Part shown: positions 8,224 to 16,490 of the stretch, piece after piece
Numbering within the stretch: the stretch's first letter is position 1
Layout: each line of letters begins with the position of its first letter
Source of the DNA: Arcicella rigui
GTDB lineage: Bacteria > Bacteroidota > Bacteroidia > Cytophagales > Spirosomataceae
Direction: 5' to 3'
NCBI RefSeq assembly: GCF_034929435.1
Contig: NZ_JAYFUM010000019.1
Location: 1 to 64,000, forward strand
DNA: 64,000 bases
Made by a program: the position numbers and the translations under genes
The notes under the pieces: generated by a model
Database searches by the model: none
What the model was told of the DNA's origin: nothing
What the model saw: the letters and a program-made list of their open reading frames with translations, nothing else

Positions 8224-8958
8224 CTACACCCCCCAAACCGTTTCGCCCGTAACCAATTCTAAGCCATTCTGATTCACCATTTTATGTACAAAGCCCTCGC
8301 CAATTTGTTGACTTTGAGTAATGATTTTGTCGCCAAAAATACTTTCATTTTTGAAGATAATATCAAAGGTTTTCAGTACGCCCTCATTCAATACTTTAGT
8401 TGGCACACTTTCCATCAACCATTCTACATAGCGGTTATTGTTGGCGTGTTGGTTTGAATCAATATCATGCCAACGAATATCAAAAGCTCTTTGAGTCTCG
8501 ACCTGAGTAAGCTGTGGAATTTTTCCAGATATTTTCTGTACTTTTTCTTCCGTAGTACAAATGGGCGTGATGGCTCGCATCCAATCTGGCACAGAAGTAA
8601 TACGACGGCGAGAAATATCTATCAAACCAAACAAAGCGTTGGCTCTGATAATTTCATTGCCATTGGTATCGTAAACCTTAAAATCTCGATAATAAAAGTA
8701 CTTGTCAATTTCTTGAATGTAAGTTTTTACAAGTACAGTTTCATCATAAGAAGGTAGTTTTTGAATCCAAATTTTTAGTCTTGAAAGTACCCAAGTAATA
8801 TTGTGTTGTGCTGTTAAGTCTGGAGCAGATACATTTGCCACAACGGAATGTCGCCAAGCCATTTCTTGGAAAAGTCCATTTAAGGCTGGAATTGTCAGAT
8901 TAGCATGAGCATCTACTTCAGTAATTCTAATTCTATAAGATTCGGTAATAAAATCCAA
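8224..8958 (-). CDS. Acyl-ACP thioesterase family protein
   Basis: This 244-residue protein has two hot-dog folds in tandem, as in bacterial and plant acyl-ACP thioesterases (PF01643-like), which release free fatty acids from acyl carrier protein. The first domain covers about residues 1-125 (SYRIRITEVDAHANLTIPAL, WVLSRLKIWI). The second covers about 155-244 and carries the catalytic-type signature DIDSNQHANNNRYVEW, with the expected Asn and His. No signal peptide, so it is cytosolic. Chain-length specificity cannot be read. It is transcribed convergently with the OmpA-family gene across a block of short repeats; a hairpin terminator separates it from the gene upstream. Confidence 0.88.
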   Translation of the reverse strand: MDFITESYRIRITEVDAHANLTIPALNGLFQEMAWRHSVVANVSAPDLTAQHNITWVLSRLKIWIQKLPSYDETVLVKTYIQEIDKYFYYRDFKVYDTNGNEIIRANALFGLIDISRRRITSVPDWMRAITPICTTEEKVQKISGKIPQLTQVETQRAFDIRWHDIDSNQHANNNRYVEWLMESVPTKVLNEGVLKTFDIIFKNESIFGDKIITQSQQIGEGFVHKMVNQNGLELVTGETVWGV

Positions 8959-8990
8959 TTTAGTTTATGTTATATGGTTAATTTCAATCA

Positions 8991-9040
8991 AAAAAAATTC
9001 CAGAAAATAGTTCAATCAGAACCATCCTTCTGGAATTTTT
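8991..9040 (-). terminator. Rho-independent terminator
   Basis: A perfect 13-bp stem (8993-9005 with 9028-9040, containing ATTCCAGAA) is followed on the minus strand by a run of T. It terminates the gene at 9106-9834 before the thioesterase gene. Confidence 0.75.
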
Positions 9041-9105
9041 ACAAATGATAAATGCTATGGTAAATACTGGAAAATCTTTTTTACAGAGCAAAATATTAAT
9101 AAAAT

Positions 9106-9834
9106 CTAATTTCCAGTTTTTTGTTCTTTTAAGAATTTTTGTCGAGAAATACCTTCAGTAGGAGCGTCTTCGTAAGCTTTTTTATAGTCGTCTCGTTTCA
9201 AATCTCCATTTTTGATTGACTTAATAAAGTTCATCCAAGCAAAAGGGTTTGTCAAAGCCATAACTGGACTTTGGTAAAAACCTCTGTTGGTTGCGGCATA
9301 AGTCATTTGGTCAGAGAAGTTTCTAAAATTTCCTGCACCACTCAATCCCGCTCTCATTGCCAATACATTCAACTTCGATTGTTCAAGATTTTTTGCCAAA
9401 GCTCTTCTTCCTGCTTCATTTTCCAATTTCATGTCCAAGAAAGCTTTCTTAAATTCATCCTCAGTTCTGTAAGGATAAATTTTTACTTCTGCCAATAGCT
9501 TAGAATCTTCGGTCATGAAAATCGTAGCAACGTGCGAAAAGTCATTGGTACGAGGAATGATATAGTATTTCTTTTTGTAACCCACATACGAAAATACTAC
9601 ACTGTCACCGGGATAAACATACAAGGAGAAATTACCAAAATCATCAGTAAGCGTACCTCTTCCCGACTGTGGATTGAAGACGTAGGCATTTGGTAAAAAC
9701 TCTGAGCTACGGTCTGCTACTACTCGTCCTGAAAATACGACGGACTTATCTTGCCCTTGCCCAAAACTTGAGGAGAAGTTAGAAAGACAAATAATAATAG
9801 CAATGATAAATATGTGTTTTAACTTTAGTAACAT
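9106..9834 (-). CDS. Carboxypeptidase-like regulatory domain protein
   Basis: This 242-residue exported protein has a signal peptide at residues 1-25. A carboxypeptidase D regulatory-like beta-sandwich follows (about 30-115), with the usual FSGRVVADR, PNAYVFNPQSGRGTLTDDFG and VVFSYVGYKK pattern. Such domains are common at the start of TonB-dependent receptors and on stand-alone envelope proteins of Bacteroidota. The C-terminal half is helical and charged (about 125-242) with no recognised domain and no barrel, so this is not a truncated receptor by appearance. It is a single-gene unit with its own terminator at 8991-9040. Its exact role is unknown; location in the periplasm or at the outer membrane is inferred from the signal. 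Confidence 0.8.
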   Translation of the reverse strand: MLLKLKHIFIIAIIICLSNFSSSFGQGQDKSVVFSGRVVADRSSEFLPNAYVFNPQSGRGTLTDDFGNFSLYVYPGDSVVFSYVGYKKKYYIIPRTNDFSHVATIFMTEDSKLLAEVKIYPYRTEDEFKKAFLDMKLENEAGRRALAKNLEQSKLNVLAMRAGLSGAGNFRNFSDQMTYAATNRGFYQSPVMALTNPFAWMNFIKSIKNGDLKRDDYKKAYEDAPTEGISRQKFLKEQKTGN

Positions 9835-9954
9835 CGTTTCACTTTCTGAGTTGAATTTTATGCAAACTTACTCAATTTAACGTTTCTAAGTGATTCTGCT
9901 GTATGGCTTTAACAGTTTTTAACGTTTTGCAATTTATCAAATATTTTTAAAAAA

Positions 9955-10791
9955 CTATGGGAAAAGTTTTAAAAATGTAATAATAAATGGAATGGATAGG
10001 AGTAAACCGTCAAATCTATCTAAAAAGCCACCGTGCCCTGGAATTGTAGAGGCCGAATCTTTTATTTTAATACTTCTTTTAAAGAGCGATTCTACCAAAT
10101 CACCATACGTACCAGCTACCACTATAATAGCTCCACAGCCAAACCATTGCCATTCTAAGAGGTCGTTGAAGTACTTCGAAAGAATAAAAGCAACCAGCAT
10201 TGATGATAGAAAACCACCGACACTTCCTTCCCAAGATTTCTTGGGTGATACTCTTTCAAATAACTTAGTTTTCCCGAATTTTGTTCCGGCAAAGTACGCA
10301 CCTGTATCACTCGCCCATAGTAAAAACAAACAACCAAGAGGACGTTGCCAGCTAAAAGTAGTACTTGTTAGAAATGCCAAAATGATAATTAAAGCAAAAG
10401 GCAAGGCTACATAAATAACGCCCAAAAATGTATAAGCAATATTTTTAAATGGCTTTTCGTCTTGAGATTTATATAATTTGATGAAGAAAATCAGCGTCAT
10501 CAAAGGTGATAAAATGTAATAATTACTTTCGTGGATAATTCCTTTCTCAATCAAAAAAGTAATTGTAACCAAGGCAAAACCACAGAGAGTACCATAATAA
10601 GTAAGTGGTTCGTCGCCGTCGAGCCCCAAGAGTTTATAAAATTCAAGTTGTGCTAAAACAGCAATAATAGCAAAAAGTCCAAAGAACGTCCAATCGCTAA
10701 AAACTATACAAAATATCAAAAAAGGAACAGCCACAACGGCTGCAATCACCCTTTGTGCTAAATTTGACATTCCTTGTAATTTTTTATTCAT
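9955..10791 (-). CDS. cdsA: Phosphatidate cytidylyltransferase CdsA
   Basis: CdsA makes CDP-diacylglycerol from phosphatidic acid and CTP at the inner membrane, the branch point of phospholipid synthesis. The 278-residue protein has about seven to eight hydrophobic segments and the family signature near the C-terminus: KRSIKIKDSASTIPGHGGF followed by DRFDG, with the conserved Lys-Asp, Gly-His-Gly-Gly and Asp-Arg-x-Asp. An alternative start 7 codons later (MSNLAQRV, at 10770) is also reasonable. It lies on the same strand as a DUF2007 gene and a CPBP protease gene, with 200 bp containing palindromic repeats in between. Confidence 0.93.
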   Translation of the reverse strand: MNKKLQGMSNLAQRVIAAVVAVPFLIFCIVFSDWTFFGLFAIIAVLAQLEFYKLLGLDGDEPLTYYGTLCGFALVTITFLIEKGIIHESNYYILSPLMTLIFFIKLYKSQDEKPFKNIAYTFLGVIYVALPFALIIILAFLTSTTFSWQRPLGCLFLLWASDTGAYFAGTKFGKTKLFERVSPKKSWEGSVGGFLSSMLVAFILSKYFNDLLEWQWFGCGAIIVVAGTYGDLVESLFKRSIKIKDSASTIPGHGGFLDRFDGLLLSIPFIITFLKLFP

Positions 10792-10849
10792 ACTGATTAT
10801 CTATTTATTTTGTTTATTTCTGGTTGAGTAAATTTGCTTTAGTATAATA

Positions 10850-10985
10850 TGCTTTAAGCTATATGCAGTAGGCTTTAGGCAATGATATTTTATCACAGGT
10901 TCTGATTTTAGATTTCAGATGTCGGATATAAGGTAAATCAAATGTTTATCTAATCTCCGAAATCAGAAATCCTAAATCCGAAAAA
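10850..10985. repeat. Palindromic intergenic repeat (GATTTCAGA-type words)
   Basis: Between cdsA and the DUF2007 gene, the left half carries CTGATTTTAGATTTCAGAT and the right half carries the near-complement TCCGAAATCAGAAATCCTAA, giving a long imperfect hairpin. A short AAGCTATATG/AGGCTTTAGG tract precedes it. This resembles noncoding dispersed repeats; no open frame. Confidence 0.5.
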
Positions 10986-10992
10986 TGATACA

Positions 10993-11211
10993 TCACTCAT
11001 AATTTTCTAATCCTGCTTCATTATCCAATAAAAACTTTGCTAACACGGCATTTTGTAAATGTACATATACTTCACAAATACCTATTAAATATGAACTATC
11101 TCTTTTGCTAATCACAACGGCATCAATTTGGTGTTCGTCAACCAAAAAAGCTTTTGCTAATTCTGCTTTAAAAGGATTTGTAGATTCATAAATTTTCTTC
11201 CAGTCGTTCAT
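10993..11211 (-). CDS. DUF2007 family protein (putative signal transducer)
   Basis: This small 72-residue protein matches the DUF2007 (PF09413) type: WKKIYESTNPFKAELAKAFL at the start, an ID-x-VV-x-SKRDSSY middle, and a C-terminal alpha/beta half resembling a ferredoxin-like fold. No membrane segment or signal is present. The family is often annotated as a putative signal transducing protein, sometimes related to PII-like folds; its function is not established. In related bacteria it is commonly found beside CPBP protease and cdsA genes, as here. A MITE-like element (11219-11318) lies just upstream of its start, in the probable promoter region. Confidence 0.82.
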   Translation of the reverse strand: MNDWKKIYESTNPFKAELAKAFLVDEHQIDAVVISKRDSSYLIGICEVYVHLQNAVLAKFLLDNEAGLENYE

Positions 11212-11218
11212 GTTTTTC

Positions 11219-11318
11219 AGTAATTAGCAAAAAGTGATTGGTGATTAGTATTTTATGTGTCTAATAATCAGCTATTTACATAAATTAAAAACGTAACTTA
11301 ACTTGTGTCCATTACTTT
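11219..11318. mobile_element. MITE-like element, copy 1
   Basis: This is an approximately 100-bp noncoding element bounded by AGTAAT and ATTACT inverted ends and carrying GATTGGTGATTAGT inside. It is homologous along its length to 16349-16441. An internal GATTAG...CTAATAATC pairing suggests that it folds. It sits 7 bp upstream of the DUF2007 start. Confidence 0.55.
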
Positions 11319-11336
11319 AACAAAGCTTCACGAATT

Positions 11337-12281
11337 TTAAGCTGGCTTATTTTTTTTATCTTTCTGAAGTCCGTACATCCAAAACCATCTAAGTAAAAAA
11401 ATGGTAAGTAAAGCCGAAACCAAAGCCATTGTTACAGGTACTGAATCTGTTTTTTCAATATCGGTTTTGGTTACTTTCATTTGATAAAGATAGCTCATCA
11501 AAAGCGTAAAACCATTATTTACAAAGTGTGCAAACATTGAAAGCCAAAGATTTTGTGTCCAGTAATACAAGTAGCCAAACATTGCACCAAGCAACATTCT
11601 TGGAATAAATCCATAAAATTGTAAATGGATAAAACTAAACCAAAATGCCGCAAACCAAATAGCAATATGTGGATTTTTGAAGGCTTTCCATGCCAAATTT
11701 TGTAAAACTCCTCTGAAAAGAAATTCTTCGCTAATGCCAGCAAACACGGCAACTACCAACATTGCAAGCATAAACTGTGTCGGATTCTGAAAAGAAGTAA
11801 GGAATTTAGTAAGTTCCCCTGTGGCTTTTTCAGAATTTTTCATCCATTCTTCAATCCCTTTTAAAGATTCTGGTAAAACCATTTTTTGATTCAATTCAAT
11901 AAAAATAGCATCAAATGGCATGAAGCCAATCACTAATATCGCTACGGTAAAGAGTACCGATAAATTAGTACTATGGAAACTTAAAGTACTAATGTCTTGT
12001 TTTTCAATGACGTACCAGTAAAAAAGAGAAGATGCTACAAATGGAATTGGGGTTGAAAAAGTTTGAAGGAGCATCAAACCAACATAAGCATTCGGGAAAT
12101 CTTTGAGGTGCTGCTGGGCAAGTAAGGCTTTTTGAAGTGAGACGCCATTAAGCCAAGAAAAGGCCAATATCCCAACCATTGAGCCGACAAACATAAAAAT
12201 TAGGGTCAATCCTACCAAAATCATTAGTTTGGCAATGAGTGGTCGGTCGGTTTGTGCTTTAAAAGTATCGAATTCTGTCAT
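11337..12281 (-). CDS. CPBP family intramembrane glutamic endopeptidase
   Basis: This 314-residue polytopic inner-membrane protein belongs to the CAAX protease / bacteriocin-processing (CPBP, ABI) family. About eight hydrophobic segments are visible. The catalytic signature is E185-E186-x3-R190 (GISEEFLFRGVL). It is followed by the second conserved motif with a His (WFSFIHLQFYG, about 215-225) and the third with H-x3-N (MFAHFVNNGF). Bacterial members cleave prenylated or peptide substrates within the membrane; the substrate here is unknown. It is the first gene of a same-strand group with the DUF2007 gene and cdsA, and is divergent from dusB, with about 120 bp between the two starts. Confidence 0.9.
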   Translation of the reverse strand: MTEFDTFKAQTDRPLIAKLMILVGLTLIFMFVGSMVGILAFSWLNGVSLQKALLAQQHLKDFPNAYVGLMLLQTFSTPIPFVASSLFYWYVIEKQDISTLSFHSTNLSVLFTVAILVIGFMPFDAIFIELNQKMVLPESLKGIEEWMKNSEKATGELTKFLTSFQNPTQFMLAMLVVAVFAGISEEFLFRGVLQNLAWKAFKNPHIAIWFAAFWFSFIHLQFYGFIPRMLLGAMFGYLYYWTQNLWLSMFAHFVNNGFTLLMSYLYQMKVTKTDIEKTDSVPVTMALVSALLTIFLLRWFWMYGLQKDKKNKPA

Positions 12282-12402
12282 AATGGTTGTAAATTTACGT
12301 AAAAATTAGCAGTGAACAATTAACCAAAGAAGCTAAACTCTTGTTTGTTAGACATTGACAAGGGTAAACTTTTTTCGTGGAAAGTATAATAGATTGATAA
12401 AG

Positions 12403-13401
12403 ATGGTAAAGATTAAAGACATAGAATTAGGAGAATTTCCTTTGTTATTAGCCCCAATGGAAGATGTTTCAGACCCTCCGTTTCGTGCAGTTTGTAAAGA
12501 AAAAGGAGCAGATTTGATGTACACAGAATTTGTTTCTTCAGAAGGACTTATTCGTGATGCGGCAAAATCTTTACAAAAATTAGACATTTTTGAGTACGAA
12601 CGTCCAATAGGTATTCAACTTTTTGGCTCTGATATTGAAACCATGAGAGCTTGCGGAGAAATTGCCACCAAAGCAGGTCCAGATTTGATAGATATTAATT
12701 ATGGCTGTCCGGTAAAACAAGTGGCTTGCCGTGGAGCAGGAGCGGCACTTTTGCAGGATATTCCTAAAATGGTAAGCATGACCAAAGCCGTTGTAGAATC
12801 TACACACTTGCCTGTTACGGTAAAAACTCGTTTAGGTTGGGACGATTCTACCAAAAATATCGAAGATGTAGCCGAACGTCTTCAAGATATTGGTATTGAG
12901 GCTCTTACGATTCACGGACGTACAAGAGTACAAATGTATAAAGGCGATGCCGACTGGCGTTTGATTGCCAAAGTAAGAGAAAATCCAAGAATTAGAATTC
13001 CTATTTTTGGCAATGGCGATATTGATTCTCCAGAAAAGGCTTTAGAATATCGCAATCGTTATGGCGTTGATGGTATTATGATTGGGCGTGCCGCTATCGG
13101 TTATCCTTGGATTTTCAATGAAATCAAGCATTATTTCAAAACAGGAGAGCATCTTGCTCCGCCAACGATTGATGATAGAATTGATGTTTGTAAAAAACAT
13201 TTAGATTTTAGTATTCGTTGGAAAGGCGAGTATGTGGGCATCGTTGAGATGAGAAGACATTACGCTAATTATTTCAAGGGCTTATCGCATTTTAAAGAAT
13301 TTAGAATGAGATTAGTAACATCCATGAATTATGAAGAAATTCTTGATATTTTAAGAGAAGTATCTGTTTTTTATAGTCAAAACGAAGTCGTTTTGGCATA
13401 A
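12403..13401 (+). CDS. dusB: tRNA-dihydrouridine synthase DusB
   Basis: This FMN-dependent enzyme reduces uridine to 5,6-dihydrouridine in the D-loop of tRNA. The protein is 332 residues, a TIM barrel followed by a small helical domain. Motifs are LLLAPMEDVSDPPFR near the N-terminus, DINYGCPVKQVACRGAGAAL with the catalytic Cys, VKTRLGWDD, IHGRTR and GNGDIDSPEKA, then MIGRAAIGYPWIF for flavin phosphate binding. The frame is open 16 codons further upstream, but only from a TTG at 12355; the ATG giving MVKIKDIELG is preferred because it matches the usual start of the family. A strong terminator follows at 13410. Divergent from the CPBP protease gene. Confidence 0.94.
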   Translation: MVKIKDIELGEFPLLLAPMEDVSDPPFRAVCKEKGADLMYTEFVSSEGLIRDAAKSLQKLDIFEYERPIGIQLFGSDIETMRACGEIATKAGPDLIDINYGCPVKQVACRGAGAALLQDIPKMVSMTKAVVESTHLPVTVKTRLGWDDSTKNIEDVAERLQDIGIEALTIHGRTRVQMYKGDADWRLIAKVRENPRIRIPIFGNGDIDSPEKALEYRNRYGVDGIMIGRAAIGYPWIFNEIKHYFKTGEHLAPPTIDDRIDVCKKHLDFSIRWKGEYVGIVEMRRHYANYFKGLSHFKEFRMRLVTSMNYEEILDILREVSVFYSQNEVVLA

Positions 13402-13409
13402 AACTTTTT

Positions 13410-13455
13410 CACCTATCAAAAGAAGAATCAAAAGCTTTTGATAGGTGTTTTTTTA
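13410..13455 (+). terminator. Rho-independent terminator of dusB
   Basis: A perfect 13-bp stem (13410-13422 with 13435-13447; CACCTATCAAAAG and its complement) is followed by eight or nine T. Confidence 0.85.
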
Positions 13456-13503
13456 GCATCATTTTTGCCTAATAGTAGTCTATTCATCTAAAATGTTATC
13501 CCA

Positions 13504-14064
13504 TTGAAATTTCTTACTTTTTTACTAATCCTTACTTTATTCAGCAGTAAAACGCTATTGGCACAGCAAGAAGATAAGTCGCCAAAGTACTTGAGTGTAG
13601 CTACTGGTAATGACAATAATACCGAAAAGGCGGATAGAATTCTGGCTACTAAGCCCAGTTTTATCAGCGTTGCTCTTGAAAAACGCTTACCTAAAAGCGA
13701 GCTTTATGGTATTGGTCTCTACGCCCAACACTTCAATACTGAGTACGAAAACTATAATCATCTTTCTTTTCGGGGTTATCAACATTTTGGTGATGTACGA
13801 AATGCTCATGCTGGTAATATCGACCCTTACATTGGTGTAATGGTAGGTTTAGATTTTTGGCAAAGTACCATGAAACCTGCTTTGGGTATTTTCGGTGGCT
13901 TGCGATTGATGCTAACGACTACGTTGGGAGTTCATGCCGAAATCGCTTCGGTTTCGTCGGGTTTCAATAATAGCCTGACTACCCAAGTGGGTATTACTAC
14001 TTGTTTTTTGAAATCAGATAAAAAGAAACCCAAGAAGTATTATTCAAAATGCCCTAAATTCTAA
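13504..14064 (+). CDS. Hypothetical outer-membrane-type protein, TTG start
   Basis: This 186-residue protein starts with a good signal peptide (KFLTFLLILTLFSSKTLLAQ) that is complete only if translation begins at the TTG at 13504; no in-frame ATG lies near. The mature part alternates hydrophobic and polar residues with Gly and aromatics (YGIGLYAQHF, YIGVMVGLDFW, LGIFGGLRLML, LGVHAEIASV), which suggests a small beta-barrel. A Lys-rich tail ends the protein. A five-codon ATG frame (13493-13507) ends in a TGA that overlaps the TTG start, an arrangement allowing coupled initiation. Family not recognised. It is followed by the transporter gene at 14107. Confidence 0.72.
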   Translation: MKFLTFLLILTLFSSKTLLAQQEDKSPKYLSVATGNDNNTEKADRILATKPSFISVALEKRLPKSELYGIGLYAQHFNTEYENYNHLSFRGYQHFGDVRNAHAGNIDPYIGVMVGLDFWQSTMKPALGIFGGLRLMLTTTLGVHAEIASVSSGFNNSLTTQVGITTCFLKSDKKKPKKYYSKCPKF

Positions 14065-14106
14065 TTGTTTCAGAAACTTTATATTTTTGTGGCTGGTTAT
14101 CTTTTT

Positions 14107-15003
14107 ATGAAAACAAACCTTACCACTGCTTCAAAAACACAACACCCCTTGTTAGTTTGGGGATTATTAGCACTTCTCGCCCTTATTTGGGGAAGTTCAT
14201 TCATTTTAGTTAAAAAAAGTTTAGCGGTTTTTGCTCCAGCCGAAGTTGGGTCAATTCGTATTTTCGCTGCTTTTTGTTTTTTCCTTCCTTTTTTTCTGGT
14301 CAAGCTCAAAAAAATCCCTTTCAACAAGTTTCAATACTTTTTGTTAGCAGGACTTTTAGGAAATCTTTTGCCAGCCTACCTATTTTCTTGGGCAGGCTCA
14401 AAATTAGACAGTGGCGTTTCGGGGGCATTAAACTCTACAACTCCTTTGTTTACATTGATTGTCGGGGCAATTTTCTTTAGAAACAAAATTACGCAACGCC
14501 AAAGTATAGGTATCGTGTTGGGTTTTGTGGGTGCTTTATTATTGATTTTGGCAGGAGCGAGTGGCTTTCATGTGAATGCTTATGCTTTTTTTGTGATTAT
14601 GGCTACGCTTTTGTATGGCATTAATTTGAATCTTACCAAGAAATTCCTCACAGGTTTAGGCATAGATTCTTTCTTGATTACTACTTGTATTTTTATGACC
14701 ATTGGCCCAATTGCAGGAACAGTACTTTTTTCTGGTGATTTTATTCCGAAATTACAGCAAGAAGGAGCGATTCAAGCAATGGTATTTGCCATGTTGTTGG
14801 GTGTTTTGGGTTCTGCAATCGCTATGGTGCTTTTCAATCGACTGATTCAAATGACCAGTGCTGTACTTGCCAGTTCGGTAACTTATCTGATTCCAATCGT
14901 TGCTATCCTTTGGGGTGTATTGGACGGCGAAGCTATACTATTTCAGCATTATTTAGGCATGAGCGTAATTCTAATTGGTGTATATTTGGTGAACAAATCA
15001 TAG
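14107..15003 (+). CDS. DMT superfamily transporter (EamA family)
   Basis: This 298-residue inner-membrane protein has ten hydrophobic segments in two homologous EamA halves (about residues 15-145 and 155-295). The first half has the typical ALIWGSSFILVKKSL opening and the second ends with a PIVAILWGVLDGE motif. Family members export or exchange amino acids and other metabolites; the substrate cannot be predicted. The frame is open upstream to a TTG at 14065, but the ATG at 14107 gives the usual short N-terminus. It lies 43 bp after the preceding gene and ends 60 bp before the biotin-carrier gene, on the same strand. Confidence 0.9.
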   Translation: MKTNLTTASKTQHPLLVWGLLALLALIWGSSFILVKKSLAVFAPAEVGSIRIFAAFCFFLPFFLVKLKKIPFNKFQYFLLAGLLGNLLPAYLFSWAGSKLDSGVSGALNSTTPLFTLIVGAIFFRNKITQRQSIGIVLGFVGALLLILAGASGFHVNAYAFFVIMATLLYGINLNLTKKFLTGLGIDSFLITTCIFMTIGPIAGTVLFSGDFIPKLQQEGAIQAMVFAMLLGVLGSAIAMVLFNRLIQMTSAVLASSVTYLIPIVAILWGVLDGEAILFQHYLGMSVILIGVYLVNKS

Positions 15004-15063
15004 AATTTTTTGTACGTTTTTTCTAAGGAAACAAATTTCACTAAAAAACCAACCTTAAAGATT

Positions 15064-15561
15064 ATGCTTAAAGCCTTAGTCAACCAGCAAACGTTCGATA
15101 TTATTTCGGATAAATCAGGAACAAGTATCAACGGTACGCCACTCGAATGGGACATTTTAGAAGTCCGAAATAATATCTTCCATATTCTTTTTCAGAATCG
15201 TTCTTACAACGCTGAAGTACTTGAAGCAGACTATCAAACAAAGTCATTTTTATTGAAAATCAATAGAAATCAGTACTTGGTGAATGTAAAAGACCGTTTT
15301 GATATACTTTTAGAACAGCTTGGTATGGCAAATGCTGGTTCGGCAAAAGTGAATGATTTGAAAGCTCCAATGCCCGGTTTGATTGTTTCTATCCAAGTAC
15401 AAGTAGGGGATAGCATCAAAAAAGGAGACTCACTTTTGATTTTGGAAGCCATGAAAATGGAAAACGTTCTGAAAGCAACAGGTGAAGGCAAAATCAAAAA
15501 TATTAAAGTGAATCCTCGCCAAAACGTAGAGAAAAACCAAGTATTGATAGAGTTTGAATAA
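15064..15561 (+). CDS. Biotin/lipoyl carrier protein (carboxylase BCCP-type subunit)
   Basis: This 165-residue protein has a C-terminal biotinyl domain (about residues 95-165) with the biotinylation motif EAMKMEN, whose second Lys is the attachment site, and the usual APMPGLIVSIQVQVGD lead-in. The N-terminal half is a small beta-rich domain as in acyl-CoA carboxylase carrier subunits. Biotin carriers of this type shuttle CO2 from biotin carboxylase to a carboxyltransferase. The partner subunits are not in the window, so the substrate (acetyl-, propionyl- or methylcrotonyl-CoA) is open. The start at 15064 is chosen over the upstream TTG at 15010 because MLKALVNQQTF matches a compact N-terminus. 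Confidence 0.88.
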   Translation: MLKALVNQQTFDIISDKSGTSINGTPLEWDILEVRNNIFHILFQNRSYNAEVLEADYQTKSFLLKINRNQYLVNVKDRFDILLEQLGMANAGSAKVNDLKAPMPGLIVSIQVQVGDSIKKGDSLLILEAMKMENVLKATGEGKIKNIKVNPRQNVEKNQVLIEFE

Positions 15562-15606
15562 TGCGGGTTTGAAAGAAGAATTTAGGGATGGAATGAAAAA
15601 AAAGTA

Positions 15607-15614
15607 TATCTTTG
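15607..15614 (+). promoter_or_regulatory. -7 promoter box of pyrH
   Basis: TATCTTTG is an exact -7 match, with TTTA at 15581-15584 (22-bp spacing) as a weak -33. The start point would be near 15621, giving a leader of about 18 nt before the ATG at 15639. Confidence 0.6.
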
Positions 15615-15638
15615 TCCCCGAAAAAAAAACCTTAAATC

Positions 15639-16349
15639 ATGGACAAACCGAAGTACAAACGAATTCTCCTAAAACTATCAGGCGAGGCTCTTAGTTCAGA
15701 CAATGAAGTAATCGACCCAACCATTTTACAGCAATATGCCCTTGAAATTAAAAAAGTAAAAGAATTGGGTGTAGAGGTAGCCATTGTAATTGGCGGTGGT
15801 AATATTTTCCGTGGAGCGGCAGCAGCAAAAGCAGGTATTGACCGTGTTCAAGGCGATTATATGGGAATGCTTGCCACGGTAATCAACGCTATGGCTATTC
15901 AGGGTTCTCTTGAGAAAAATGGAATGTTGACTCGTTTACAAACGGCTATTAAAATGGATGCAGTATGCGAGCCTTTCATTCGTCGTAGAGCTATCCGTCA
16001 TTTAGAAAAAGGTAGAGTAGTTATTTTTGGTGCAGGAACAGGAAACCCCTATTTTACAACTGATTCAACTGCGGCTTTACGTGCTACTGAAATCGAAGCA
16101 GATGTAGTATTAAAAGGTACTCGTGTAGATGGTGTTTACACCGCTGACCCAGAAAAAGACCCAACTGCTACTCGCTATGAAAATCTTTCTTTTGCTGAAG
16201 CCATCAGTAAAGGTTTAAAAATTATGGATACTACGGCATTTACTTTATGCCAAGAAAATAAAGTTCCTATCATTGTATTCGATATGAACAAACCTGATAA
16301 TTTATTTGCTTTAGCAAAAGGAGAAGCAGTCGGAACATTAATTAGTTAA
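15639..16349 (+). CDS. pyrH: UMP kinase PyrH
   Basis: This 236-residue enzyme phosphorylates UMP to UDP in pyrimidine nucleotide synthesis. It is a hexameric amino-acid-kinase-fold enzyme found in the cytosol. Visible are KRILLKLSGEAL at the start, the VIGGGNIFRG nucleotide-binding glycine loop, DYMGMLATVINA, a central GTGNPYFTTDSTAALRA phosphate-binding region, and KGTRVDGVYTADPEKDP. Length is normal. It has its own promoter box at 15607 and is followed by frr on the same strand, the classical pyrH-frr neighbourhood. Here the two genes are separated by a MITE-like element starting at the last base of the pyrH stop codon. Confidence 0.96.
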   Translation: MDKPKYKRILLKLSGEALSSDNEVIDPTILQQYALEIKKVKELGVEVAIVIGGGNIFRGAAAAKAGIDRVQGDYMGMLATVINAMAIQGSLEKNGMLTRLQTAIKMDAVCEPFIRRRAIRHLEKGRVVIFGAGTGNPYFTTDSTAALRATEIEADVVLKGTRVDGVYTADPEKDPTATRYENLSFAEAISKGLKIMDTTAFTLCQENKVPIIVFDMNKPDNLFALAKGEAVGTLIS

Positions 16350-16441
16350 GTAATGATTAGGAAAATTGATTGGTGATTAGTTTTTTAATCGTCAGCCATT
16401 TACATGAATCAAAAACAAAATCTAAATTGTATTCATTACTT
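16349..16441. mobile_element. MITE-like element, copy 2 (between pyrH and frr)
   Basis: This 93-bp noncoding element has 8-bp inverted ends (AGTAATGA and TCATTACT) and an interior containing GATTGGTGATTAGT and CCATTTACATGAATC, homologous to 11219-11318 with one internal gap. It starts at the last base of the pyrH stop. A partial relative (GTGATTAGTATTTTTTCTAA) lies at about 48615. Confidence 0.6.
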
Positions 16442-16490
16442 AGTTAAAGATTGTTCTTTCATAAAATCTGAAATCCCCAATTTTTTACCA

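Noticed and set aside
16404..16490. N-terminal extension of frr
   Set aside because: It reads through the MITE-like element and does not resemble known Frr N-termini.
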